23,293 bases of DNA from Ophiothrix spiculata (GCA_000969725.1 JXSR01S015616.1), one strand, 5' to 3'. Shown: positions 1-8,899, counted from the stretch's first letter. Numbers and translations: made by a program. The notes: generated from the letters alone by a model not told the origin.

Positions 1-394
1 AACGATTTTGAGACTTTTTAAGCAAACAAATATGAACCCTTATATCAATTTTGTTTTAGAAGATAAAACGTCGTCAGTTGTATCGATTGTGCTAGTAAAA
101 ACATGAAAACTCAGAAATATATATTTTGTCTGTAAGGGTTGTGAATTGAAGAAATAACAACAGGAAAAAATACGTGATGTGAAGCACGAAAGGTACCTAA
201 TATCGGTTCTTCATACTTGCCTGCGATTTGTATTGCGATAACTAGGCATAAAAATGTCGATAACAACTACCTTTTGTCACGACGGGTCATCATCTGACGC
301 CCGCAACATGCAAGGATATCATGTCAGAGTTACAGCTTTGAATGACCTCGCTGCGTTTCATTTCACGTGAAATGTAATAAATGCAAAATGGTTT
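1..394. other. Non-coding stretch, nothing recognised
   Basis: I see no exon, repeat pair or RNA gene here. The part from about 270 to 360 is somewhat richer in G+C than its surroundings but has no long open frame and no clear splice sites. It probably belongs to the intron or upstream region of the EGF/HYR gene. Confidence 0.4.
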
Positions 395-705
395 TTCCGG
401 ACCTAAAAGTATTTTGGGCGTAAGGTCCAAAAATCATGTTTCTGTGCCCAACAATGGTGTCAGGAGTGGGATTTTTTGACATTTTTGGACCATATCTCAA
501 AAACTAAGGAAAAGATAAAAAAAAAACCTGCGTTCTTTAATATTGCTTTTTAGGTTCTAACAAGTAAAAGTAAAAAAAGTTCAAAATTTTACCGAAGCAA
601 AGTTTAGTTAACTTTCCCGTAAAATGTTGGGCCAAAAACACGATTTTTTGACCTTTTTTGGACCTTAGGGCCAACATTTCACATTTTGGTCCAAAAATGA
701 CCTGA
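395..705. repeat. Imperfect inverted-repeat (fold-back) element built on a GGTCCAAAAA motif
   Basis: The motif GGTCCAAAAA occurs four times: forward near 425 and 690, and reversed near 485 and 655. The stretch around 420-455, which runs TAAGGTCCAAAAATC and then GCCCAACA, is matched in reverse complement by about 605-670. The right-hand arm carries an extra AAGGTCAAA-like insert. Arms of roughly 80-100 nt with many mismatches surround an A/T-rich centre. This is the structure expected of an old non-autonomous fold-back or MITE element. I could not define its ends or a target duplication, so the family is unknown. Confidence 0.5.
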
Positions 706-1274
706 CCATCATGTTCAGTATGCAAATCCTCTTCTAGAAATGTATACGTTTATTGAATTTAATTATCCGTTGCTGAGTTACAGTGCAAAAACTATTTCTG
801 AAAACGAAGGGTTGACAGGGCCCTTAAACAACAAGGGCGTGGTCGATTCAATATCTCAGTACATAATTTCTTATGAAGGAAAGGGAAATCTTGCTATCTC
901 TGTCAACATCAACATTGAATTCCTAAGTTATTGGATTGAATTCAATGTAGGTTATATCGTTTATCATGTTTACCAGTAAGACACCAAAATGGTGTAAAAT
1001 CAGTCAACGAGATACAGGTTTGCCAGTGACATCCTTTTTGTGAGCGAACTTCTCCTGTCCACAGATTCGGGTCTATACGTTTTGACTCACTGACTTCCGG
1101 TTGCAAAATAATCGACTATTATATAGGTTGATCTTCGTCCAGCAAAAAGTTATGTAAAACTACACACTGACTGAAACATCTGATATTTTACCACTGAGAA
1201 GTTCTATATTCAAATAATGTAATTTGTCCTTATTAAAATGTTATTATGAACATCAAAATACTGATCTTTTTTAG
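706..1274. other. Probable intron or upstream sequence, no exon recognised
   Basis: An open frame at 740-979 encodes 79 residues with no cysteine pattern or domain signature and no good splice sites. I do not call it coding. A splice-acceptor-like stretch ends at about 1063 (pyrimidine tract followed by CCACAG), but the following frames stop quickly. The sequence up to 1274 ends in a pyrimidine-rich TTTTTTAG, which is the acceptor of the EGF exon. Confidence 0.4.
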
Positions 1275-1388
1275 ATATTGACGATTGTATTTCCAACCCG
1301 TGTCTTAACCAAGGAATTTGCCATGATAGAGTTGGGCAATACATTTGCCAGTGTGCAAGAGGATTTGAGGGTATCGACTGTGAAAATG
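1275..1388 (+). CDS. Internal exon encoding one calcium-binding-type EGF-like domain (partial gene)
   Basis: The exon encodes about 38 residues and is bounded by acceptor TTTTTTAG (ending 1274) and donor GTAGGT (1389-1394); both borders are phase 1. The translation begins DIDDC, the acidic start typical of calcium-binding EGF modules. It has six cysteines spaced C-x4-C-x5-C-x8-C-x-C-x8-C, exactly the EGF pattern. The stretch [12 protein letters not shown] fits the Asp/Asn-hydroxylation consensus C-x-[DN]-x4-[FY]-x-C-x-C. Such modules lie in extracellular or cell-surface proteins and mediate calcium-stiffened contacts. The exon's last base joins the next exon (2575) to form an Asp codon, so the two read through in frame. 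Upstream exons must lie before the window. The domain call is firm; the identity of the whole gene is unknown. Confidence 0.9.
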
Positions 1389-2574
1389 GTAGGTACATAA
1401 TTGTGAACAAGATATTCAAAGGAAGCTCGGTGAATTGAGCACTGTAACCACGAAGAGATATTTTTTGATTTTTGCATTTTTCGAATGCAATATAAAAGTT
1501 TGGACAAAAATATTTCAGAATGATAAACTCCCAAAAGTGGCTTACATTTTCATACGACTTATACAATAAAATCTGCCATGAATATTATGTTAAAATATCT
1601 ATAAAAGTTGGTGTATTCATTTGTTATGTGAGAAAGAGATACGCTACAGCGTATTACATATTTTCTTTTACTTATGTCATGTACCTTTAATATACATTTT
1701 TCTAACATTGTGCACTTGAAGTCATTAATACGATACTGTAAAAGTGAAAACAAATATCGCGTACAGTTGTTTTCATGCACGGCCTATATTCTAATTTTTT
1801 ATAATCGTGTACATGAAAATGTTAACATTACATGTGAAGTACAAACACGTACGGAACATTTATCTTCGCTCTAGACAAGTTAAAAAGCGAAAATATTTCT
1901 TCGTTGGAAAGAGCTTTTGTCTTTATTCGGTTGTTTTAATTATATATATACTACATGTATATAATTGAGCACTTTCAATCTAAAGTTCGTGATCAATATG
2001 AATCAATATATATAAAAACATTAGATCAGCTCAACTATTTAGTAAATTCTAGAAAACATTAACAAACAAAGGGTTTTAATTTACAAAATCGAATTTGAAA
2101 AAGAAGTATCGCTTTTGTCTTACCTCACAAAAGAGACATGTCAATTAAAATAGGTGATATCTTATCCTGTGTCTTTTAACCGAGAATAAATAAACACAAC
2201 AGAATTCTTACGAGTGGGAAACTCTCAAGAGGCAGTTATCTGTATCGGTAATGATTTTAAACATTGTTAACAAAATCTTTTTTTTACATTACCAGAATTT
2301 TGAACTCAACTACTATGCATATAATTTAGGAATTTGAACAATCATTTAAAGAGCTTCAAAAATGTGAAATACCTGCTGAATTTTGCATATTAAATGTCCA
2401 TATTCACATAAAGTGGTGTGGAACCATGTGTTGCCCTTAAAATATTGAGACGTTTGAAAGCTTAATCTTAAGCTAAGCTTACATATATTCGAGTCACTTT
2501 TTCCCATTCATTCAATCGTACTTCTTACCTTGCCCTTATTCTTACACATATTGCATTTTTTTTATAACTTGCAG
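1389..2574 (+). other. Intron between EGF and HYR exons
   Basis: The sequence is AT-rich with donor GTAGGT and an acceptor of T-rich tract plus CTTGCAG. Open frames in it, such as 1674-1874 and the minus-strand ones at 1210-1780, are short, lack domain features and partly overlap the EGF exon on the opposite strand, so they are not genes. I see no element with clear borders. Confidence 0.8.
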
Positions 2575-2826
2575 ACACTGAAGCTCCTGTTATTGTTTGT
2601 CCAGGGAATCAAGGAAAAGTCATAGCTTCGAATGAGATTAACGCTATCGTGTTGTTTGATGCAAATGCGACGGACAATTCAGAGCAAAGTCCTTCAGTAT
2701 TTTGCACAACAGACAAAACTAACAAGTCTGATAATCTCTTTGAGATAGGAGAAACTAATTTAACTTGTAAAGCACTCGATGACGCAGGGAACTTTGCAAC
2801 TTGCCAATTTTCTGTGTATGTTACAG
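2575..2826 (+). CDS. Internal exon encoding one HYR (hyalin repeat) domain
   Basis: This 252-nt exon (84 codons) has a good acceptor (T-rich tract, CTTGCAG) and donor ACAG/GTAAAT, both phase 1. The translation opens with DTEAPVIVCP, the usual start of an HYR module, and ends DDAGNFATCQFSVYV, the typical close. It has four cysteines and conserved acidic/Asn positions (ATDNS), and its length is that of a complete HYR domain. HYR is an immunoglobulin-like fold found in extracellular adhesion and complement-type proteins; hyalin itself is a repeat of it. N-x-S/T sequons (NAT, NKS, NLT) suggest a glycosylated extracellular protein. It follows the EGF exon in frame and, via a shared Ala codon, leads into the exon at 3697. 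EGF plus HYR mosaics occur widely in marine invertebrates; I cannot name the gene. Confidence 0.92.
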
Positions 2827-3696
2827 GTAAATATGCCATTCTCTTAAAATTTCTTTTAAGTTCTTACTACTGTCATAGACATATGCCTATTAATAGTAGT
2901 CCTAGTACCTACTTATTCTTTCGAATAATTGAATGAATATTTTTAATGGTTTTTCCAAAAACAGACGATAGGATAGGATAAAAAATGTAATTTTCTACAA
3001 ACTTGAAATTAATAATTGATCATTATTCTTTCCAATCCGTGCCACTGTTTTAGATATTTGTGATGGCTTAGCCCAAAAGGTGACTTTAGAGATGATATCA
3101 ATTTTGATTTTATCATTTCATTTGTCACAGCATTTTTCATCTTTACAATGACCCCGTATTACTTGTTGAATATGATTAAGGCAATCAAATTTTACTACAG
3201 GAAGTTAACTGGAATTCTTATTATTTTTTTTATTGTTGCTACATGTTTTCATCAGTTCTCTGAAAAATGTCCTGTCGCAAAGTCCCCCTTTTCGGGTGAG
3301 CCATCACATATTAATGGTAAATCTAGTACCTACTTATTCCATAGACTAGTTAAACAAATTATGTTCCCCCCCCCCCAAAAAAAAAAAAAAAAGAAAGAAA
3401 GAAAAAAAAAGAAAAAGAAAAAAGAACTTTGTGAAATCATGTATTGCCACATTCAATAGCTGTTTATCATTTGATTTGTGATGGTTAAATGATTTGAGGT
3501 TGTTAAGGGCCACTTCAAAACAGTTAACTGCGCGGAACCTGCAATTCTGTGCATTGTTATTGTTCTAAACAACCGCAAAAAACCGGCGACCGGTTGATGA
3601 GTTTTGAAGCCGTCCTAGCATCAAACATGATTCGGTATCTCCGTATTACTTGTATTTCATCTATTATCATATTATTTTGCCTTTCATTCAACACAG
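2827..3696 (+). other. Intron between HYR exon and third exon
   Basis: The intron begins GTAAAT and ends with a pyrimidine-rich tract and ACACAG (acceptor at 3695-3696). It contains a C-run followed by a long purine microsatellite at 3366-3423. The open frame at 3148-3459 runs through that microsatellite (poly-Lys) and is not coding. The last 70 bases translate as a signal-peptide-like segment in the frame of the downstream exon; this is discussed in the findings. Confidence 0.75.
3366..3423. repeat. Poly-C/poly-A and GAAA-type microsatellite
   Basis: There are eleven C bases (3366-3376), then sixteen A bases, then irregular GAAA/GAAAAA units. The purine strand bias is complete after 3377. 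It is a low-complexity repeat inside the intron. Confidence 0.95.
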
Positions 3697-4286
3697 CACT
3701 AAAGATGATGGGTGGATATACCAAACACTTTAACTATAATGGACAAAGCTTCTTATTCAGTCGATATCACTGGGGCTCCGGTCAGAATGAAACTTCCGGT
3801 CAGAATGAAGAAATCTTGTTTATGAAAGTTATATGTAATCAGACTGCAGAAGGAGACCCTGCTCAATTTGGATTTTGTCAACAGAACCTAATAATGTCCA
3901 ATGCACCAAACGCTTTCGAGGAGCATTACGAACTTGTTGGTAGTTATTTGAAAATAGATGCCTCTGGGGTTACAAAATTCAAGTGGGGTGCACAAGCTTC
4001 TGGCGATGGCCAGATTGACGTGGTTGTGATCAATGGCAAGACACCAAATTCATTGGATGCATATTTGCATTTCATAATGGAACGAACCACGGTACAAAGC
4101 AAATGGTATGCGTTTTCTGAGCAGAGTTGCAAGTCTGACAATGTTACCCTGTGCATGAACGAAAGATTTTTCCTGGGAGGCAACATTGCAACGTCATCAA
4201 GGAATCAACTTACATCATTTAAGTGTTATTCATCGAAATATTTTTGGAAATCCATATGTACTGTTTACATCTGGACCCTTGTTTGA
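3697..4286 (+). CDS. Third exon: secreted-looking domain of unknown family, possible 3' end of the EGF-HYR gene
   Basis: The acceptor (pyrimidine tract plus ACACAG) precedes 3697. With a phase-1 join to the HYR exon the frame reads Ala-Leu-Lys-Met and stays open to TGA at 4284-4286, about 196 residues. Visible features are at least four spaced cysteines (in KVIC, FGFC, QSC, TLC), three N-glycosylation sequons (NET, NQT, NVT), an aromatic-rich start with FNYNG, FLFSRYHWG, and a duplicated SGQNE segment. There is no membrane segment in the body. I do not recognise the domain. The last 20 or so residues (after TSFK) look intron-like, so the exon may really end near 4220 at a weak GTGTTA donor, or the TGA may be the true stop. 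Alternatively, an ATG at 3627 in the same frame gives a signal peptide and would make this a separate secreted protein. Coding nature is likely; function unknown. Confidence 0.6.
3777..3812 (+). repeat. 18-bp in-frame tandem duplication within the third exon
   Basis: Two 18-bp units (3777-3794 and 3795-3812) are identical over their first 15 bases and encode SGQNET and SGQNEE. The unit is a multiple of three and keeps the frame, so it lengthens an Asn/Gln/Glu loop, one copy of which carries a glycosylation sequon. Confidence 0.9.
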
Positions 4287-4404
4287 CAATTCCCGAAACA
4301 ATAAGTATAATTCAATTGGCTACTTTTATATATACAACCTTAAAGGAGGAACGGATGTATAGAAAACGTATCGAACATGAATCGGGACACGAAATTCAAC
4401 AATA
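4287..4404 (+). other. Possible 3' UTR or intron, no clear signals
   Basis: The sequence after the TGA is AT-rich, with AATAAG variants near 4299 and 4401 but no AATAAA until 4660-4665. That later signal lies inside a dispersed repeat, so it may not belong to this gene. Confidence 0.3.
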
Positions 4405-4678
4405 AGTATCAAGTCTACAAAATATGTCAAAAATTTGAAAACAAATTATGAGGTTTCGGCGAAAAGGGATCAACGTTTTGAAGTAGTCTGTTGACGACAT
4501 TTCAAATTTGGTCATAGACGTGAAATCACTAGTAAAGATTGGTATAAACTAAAGACTCTATTTTACATATACTTCATGTATTTAAAAGCTTGTTATATTC
4601 TTATATGTGTAAGTAGGCAAAAACATGCAGTAAACATGACCTTCCGTCGCCTCGCTCGGAATAAACTGCAGCCTTAAT
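4405..4678 (+). repeat. Dispersed repeat R, copy 1 (inverted partner at 13971-14225)
   Basis: Reading the window's minus strand from 14225 to 13971 gives a sequence that follows this one. Shared landmarks are AAATTATGAGRTTTCGGCGAAAA, GTGTAAGTAGGCA-AAACA and CTCGCTCG followed by GCCTTAAT. The middle part is more diverged. Two copies in opposite orientation about 9.3 kb apart fit a dispersed non-autonomous element. Its superfamily is not evident. Confidence 0.6.
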
Positions 4679-4688
4679 CAGACAAACT

Positions 4689-4858
4689 TAGGCCCTGGAG
4701 CATAATTAGGCTACAACTTTGTGCGGCCGGCTGCATTTTACATTTATCTTGAGGTGCATAATCAAGCCTATAGTGGCCATCTTGGAAATGTTAAGCTGTG
4801 GCCGGGTTGCGGCCAGCTGCACAAAGTTATGGTGGCCAAATTGTGCTCCTAAAACCCA
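4689..4858. mobile_element. Fold-back MITE of about 170 bp
   Basis: The left arm contains GGAGCATAATT and then CAACTTTGTGC and GGCCGGCTGCA. The right arm, read in reverse complement, gives GGAGCACAATT, TAACTTTGTGC and AGCTGGCCGCA. The arms are about 50 nt with scattered mismatches. The middle carries a third, direct copy of the GGTGCATAATCAAGCC-type motif. The element is markedly richer in G+C than its surroundings. No convincing target duplication was found, so the ends are approximate. Confidence 0.65.
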
Positions 4859-6080
4859 TTATTTGATCGTTCGTAGCGCATAAATTGATTACATATTCGA
4901 ATATAATTGTGTTCAACATTAAACATGGTATTATACGGTCAACAGTTCTTAAAGTATTATATAAAGTAAGCTATTATTTATACTTGGAAACATAGAAAAC
5001 ACACCAAAAAAAACGTTAGAACACTTACAAATTCCAGTCAGAAAAATACAGACAAAATTCGTATTCATAGAGCAAATTGTATTCTTCTCTTTTAGAAAAT
5101 AAGTCTTTTCTTTACCATGTTTACTATGAGAGCAATATTTTCCTTACTGTCTTCATATACATCGTGCTGGGGTGGGAACAAACCAGCATTCAAAGTTTGA
5201 AAATAATAAATACACGTCAAATATATCAGAAAGTATTCCCAATTTACTGTTTTTCATATGTACAAGTAATAATACACGAATATATTTACAATTATCAAAA
5301 ACAACCATTCCTGAGTGTATTCTCAAAGGATACAGTCACAAAGCTTGTTTGTTGTTGATCAGCTTGTCTGATATTTCATACATATACACATTTGCCACAG
5401 GATATTTTTCATTGTTCATTTTCAGTGTAACGATTACACTTACGAAATGAAGTATCTAAAGTGTCCTTGAATACCTGAAGCAACGGAGATGAAATGTATC
5501 CACTTCGTTCAAGACGTTTCAGCTAGTACTTAGATCCTATGCAAATGAAATTTTAATTAGCAATTTAATTTTTCGATGTGGCGATCAATATAAGAAAACT
5601 TGGTCGCAATATTTGACGTGACCTTCGAGCCCCTATAATCACCAGGGGGTTAATGCAAATAGAAAATGAAGATGTAGATAAAAAAAATATTTAGAATATT
5701 TTTTCAATGAGATATGTCTATGTTTGACTGATACGAATAAAAAAATTCTTCATTTTTATTACATTTTAAACACAATTGTCGATTTTAAGCCTTTAAAAGC
5801 ACGATGTAACATCTATCTTTCTGAAGCTTATTTTACCACACTACATGTTTAATGACTGGTAAAATATGACACAATACACATAAAACCTCATATTCATGAT
5901 ATTTGAAATATATATATTTCCTGTAAGACCTTTAAAATAAGCAAATAAACCGAAGAAATTTCAGTTCAATTAGACGTACTAAAAGGGCAAGATGCCGTAC
6001 AACACAGCGAGCATCTTAAACGACAAGTGGATACTTTCATACAGGCCAGTCGGTTACTTAGCATTTATAACGTCACTCAC
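4859..6080. other. Intergenic or intronic AT-rich DNA
   Basis: Overlapping open frames at 5077-5358 and 5172-5450 have no domain signature, biased Tyr/Ile/Phe content and no good splice sites; I treat them as chance. A perfect 16-bp A/T palindrome lies at 5905-5920. Nothing else is supported. Confidence 0.5.
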
Positions 6081-6150
6081 CACGGTACACGTGTTGTTAA
6101 ATACGACTGATGTTCGATACGACCGGACCTGTCCGCAGACCGGTGGTATA
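6081..6150 (-). other. Candidate minus-strand exon, low confidence
   Basis: On the minus strand this 70-nt segment is flanked by a TTTTCAG acceptor (6151-6157) and a perfect GTGAGT donor (6075-6080). One frame is open across it and reads IPPVCGQVRSYRTSVVFNN followed by TCTV. The PVCG and FNNTC pieces are reminiscent of a Kazal-type inhibitor module, but the spacing between them is about five residues too long. The local base composition is richer in G+C than neighbouring DNA. No partner exon was identified, so this may be coincidence. The overlapping plus-strand open frame (5992-6345) has no recognisable features. Confidence 0.15.
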
Positions 6151-6289
6151 CTGAAAATAGGAAACTTTAGGTTTCCTTTAGGCTTATTGTCTATAAATAC
6201 AGTAAGAATTTATTTCATTAAAGTGTTTTATTTAAGAAAATTCAATCTGTACGTGAAAAAAAATAATTTATTGAAACAAAAAATAAATG

Positions 6290-6369
6290 GCCGCGCTTGG
6301 ACTCGAACCAGCAATCTCATGATTTGGAGTCCGAGGCCTTCCTGACAAGCCCATTGAGTCAAGCTTATC
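6290..6369 (-). repeat. tRNA-like sequence (Trp-type anticodon position), probably tRNA-derived SINE head or tRNA pseudogene
   Basis: On the minus strand there is an A-box-like GACTCAATGGGC (6349-6360) and a good B-box GGTTCGAGTCC (6299-6309). Between them GACTCCAAATC places CCA at the anticodon position (6325-6327), as in tRNA-Trp. The acceptor, anticodon and T stems pair poorly, so a functional tRNA is unlikely. Degenerate stems with intact promoter boxes are typical of SINE heads. Confidence 0.5.
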
Positions 6370-7522
6370 GGTAATGAATAATGTTATTTGACCTTATTGG
6401 ACCAAGACCCCAAACGTCTTACCTGCTGCTTGTTTTACCAATACTTAGGGCACTATTTTTATATGAACTTGTAGACAAATTTTAAAGTTTTAATTTCAAG
6501 CAGTAGCTAAAATACATTTAGTCCAGAACCGTAGATTTAATGTAAAACGCAAACACCAAATTTGACCTCACTCAAGGAAACTATACACTAAATTGCAAAA
6601 TTACACAAAAAGACACTTATATTTTCAAAAATTTCATTTTTTTTTAAATTTCTAAATGTGTATGCTTCTAGGTACACGCTTGGTTTGAGTTTATATGCTA
6701 CTTTGGACATGAATATTCATACGCATGTCGAAAACGACCTTTCCTATCTTTTTCCATAAATAAAAAAAATAAAATAAGCGAACTTTCAGCGAGCTGAATG
6801 CAGATTGGTTCACATTACAGTGCATAGATACTGGCATAGATACACGTTGATGTATGGTCTCTAGGATCAAAAAAGCTATACAGAATGTGCAAAATCAATA
6901 TATTTTTAGAAATGAAATTATTGCTGAAAACTTTGCTAATTCCTTTAATGAATATCATACTGAAATGAAACCGGGTTTGTGTATGCGGTACACATATTTT
7001 CATTTTGTTTTGCTTGTTAAGGTATTTAAAATGCCTTACGAACTCGAATCTAACAGCCAAAATATCACTTAATGGCCACTATCAGGTGACCTTTTCTCCA
7101 CTATTAAGCAGTGATAAAACATCCCTCTTAAGTGTTATTTACTGTAATCTTCTAGATTACAGTAAATTGAATAGCAAAATACAAACTAATTACAAAAATT
7201 ATGAAAAAGTAAAACCGACGTTTTCCTCGATTTATTTTCAATAGTCATGGTGGTTGCTTGATTTCTTTTTTGTCCACTATTCTATTGATAGTTCCATTTT
7301 AAATAAAGTAGCAAATTAAAGCATCGTTACATTGCAAAGGCATCGTTAAATTGCAAACATTGTAAGCGTTGAAAACACTCTAGTAACGTCACACAATTTG
7401 TCCATCTTCCTTTTTTCCTTGATAGATGATACTTCGTGAGATTGTCTGTTGCTTGTTTTCAAGTCATGGAGTACTTCACATTAAGTCTTGATTGTCAGAT
7501 GCTTTGAAGCATCTTTAGCTTA
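6370..7522. other. Gene-free AT-rich stretch with one short perfect hairpin
   Basis: The short open frames here (6815-7060 minus, 6854-7072 and 7005-7244 plus) overlap each other and have no coding features. The only structured piece is a 14-bp perfect stem at 7137-7150/7154-7167 (ATTTACTGTAATCT and its complement, 3-nt loop). Confidence 0.5.
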
Positions 7523-7538
7523 TTAACCCTAACCGTAC
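7523..7538. repeat. Telomere-like motif, left arm of an inverted pair
   Basis: TTAACCCTAACCGTAC matches in 15 of 16 positions the reverse complement of 7751-7766. It contains the CCCTAA telomeric unit. Confidence 0.7.
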
Positions 7539-7576
7539 TGAGCAATTCTCCTCGGAAATCTGCACGTTAAAAATGG

Positions 7577-7652
7577 CGGGTTTCCACCTTGAATCGAACC
7601 CGGGACCTCTTGCTTCCCAACCCAACTGTCACTATGTCAAGCCACCGAGCAC
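7577..7652 (-). repeat. tRNA-like sequence, probable tRNA-derived SINE head
   Basis: On the minus strand there is an A-box-like TGGCTTGACATAGTGAC (complement of 7628-7644), a perfect B-box GGTTCGATTC (complement of 7591-7600), and the phrase GGTCCCGGGTTCGATTC common to many tRNA T-arm regions. The T stem has two mismatches and the acceptor ends do not pair, so it is not a working tRNA. A 16-bp palindrome, CGCTGCCATGGCAGCG at 7654-7669, abuts its 5' end. Confidence 0.55.
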
Positions 7653-7750
7653 GCGCTGCCATGGCAGCGATTTCGTGACCATTGCTAACTCCGGTCTATA
7701 ACGTATTTGGACTTTTCCTACCTCCGTGGATTGTGATTTTTTGTGATTTT

Positions 7751-7774
7751 GTACGGTTAGGGTTAGGGTTAGCA
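7751..7774. repeat. Interstitial telomeric motif, right arm of an inverted pair
   Basis: GTACGGTTAGGGTTAGGGTT contains about three TTAGGG units in tandem. Its first 16 bases mirror 7523-7538, so the pair flanks a 253-bp interval that holds the tRNA-like sequence. Confidence 0.8.
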
Positions 7775-8702
7775 ACAGAGTATTTATTAACAAGTATATA
7801 TCTAAGAGTCTTGCTTACAATTAAGTCCATGTGCGAAAGACGTACTATTAGCAGAAGGTAATTGAAACTTAGATGACCAAAATAAGACATTATTCGAAAG
7901 CACGAAAGAGGTAAACAAATAAGAGAAAGTGGTTGAATATGGAATTCTTCTGTTTGTCCACACTCGATGTCGATTTTTTTAACAAATCATTTATGTTAAT
8001 ATCAAGTATTTTGAATAGGTCATACTGTCATATGCGTGTTTTTTGTCAATATGTGCTCCGTCATATCTAAAGGTACTTAAGGTCGACATAGCATATTATG
8101 TGATACGGGCCATTGAAGCTGAGCATACTCAACAATCACGTCCAAGGTCGAATTTCTCATTTCATCAGAAAGATTACCTTTGAAGTGTATTCTATCATAT
8201 TAATCAGGTTCCAACATCCAAAATATAAGAAAATGCGTTCAAAACCATGATCCTCCCTCCATTCAAGTTTTTACTTAGTGCAATAACTTTAAACTCGATC
8301 TTCTCAGAACTATAGTTTTCCGATTTAACCCCATTCCTTTTACCAATTTGGATATAACTTTGCAACCGAAATTTTAATAATTTTGATGTCATTTTAAAGC
8401 TTAAACTTTCATCTTTCAGATGAATTCAAAAAAATCAATTTTGATTTTGGATCCTTAAGGTATGACAGGGCACATATTTCGTTTCTTTCTTCACCCCGCT
8501 ATTTTGTTCATTCTTTGTGGTGAAACACTTAGAGCATAGATATATTGCCTACATTAAACGAAATTCGTCCATCTTGCCAGCAGATGTCTTACAATGATAA
8601 AAACTTAATACGGTTGCCTTAATAATTCATTTACGGAATGTCTTGAACTGTTACACAAAGAGTGGAATCAGTTTCCATCTATTTGACTGATGAAATGGCC
8701 AA
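7775..8702. other. Gene-free stretch
   Basis: Minus-strand frames at 7696-7890 and 8204-8392 have no motif and no splice context. I see no repeat pair with clear borders here. Confidence 0.45.
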
Positions 8703-8710
8703 CAAAAATC

Positions 8711-8899
8711 CCCGGGGGCACTGTAATTGCAAGGTGGAAACCATGCTTATACACGACCTTTCAAAATGGATTATTTATACTTCGTTCATATTACACCCTA
8801 AACGAGTATTTTGTTGCGTTTTCCCTACCTTTTTTACTCGTTTTTTGTACGCCCATGGTGTCTACCTTGTAATGATAGTGCCCCCCCCCCCTTCCCGGG
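8711..8899. mobile_element. 189-bp MITE with terminal inverted repeats and 8-bp target duplication
   Basis: The left end starts CCCGGGGGCACT and runs through TGCAAGGTGGAAACCATGC. The right end in reverse complement starts CCCGGGAAG, then a G run (complement of eleven C bases at 8881-8891), CACT, TACAAGGTAGACACCATGG. The element is directly flanked by CAAAAATC on both sides (8703-8710 and 8900-8907). Eight-bp duplications fit hAT-like or related cut-and-paste transposons, but the ends do not start with CAG, so I leave the superfamily open. There is no coding capacity; the open frame at 8662-8931 crosses it by chance. Confidence 0.8.

Noticed and set aside
740-979. 79-residue open frame upstream of the EGF exon
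   Set aside because: No domain pattern, no cysteine spacing and no usable splice sites; a chance frame in AT-rich DNA.
1210-1566. 118-residue minus-strand frame
   Set aside because: It is antisense to the EGF exon, which has a perfect cysteine pattern and splice sites on the plus strand.
2609-2839. 76-residue minus-strand frame
   Set aside because: Shadow of the HYR exon on the other strand.
3148-3459. 103-residue frame with a Lys-rich tail
   Set aside because: The tail is the translation of a purine microsatellite; the rest is intron.
5077-5450. Two overlapping plus-strand frames with hydrophobic runs
   Set aside because: Overlapping frames with Tyr/Ile/Phe-rich composition, no motif and no splice context.
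5992-6345. 117-residue plus-strand frame starting MPYNTAS
   Set aside because: Its last part runs through the tRNA-like sequence (6290-6369) and A-rich DNA; an in-frame stop lies just before the ATG and no family is recognised.
7520-7774. True chromosome end or telomere
   Set aside because: Only about three TTAGGG units, embedded in unique sequence on both sides.
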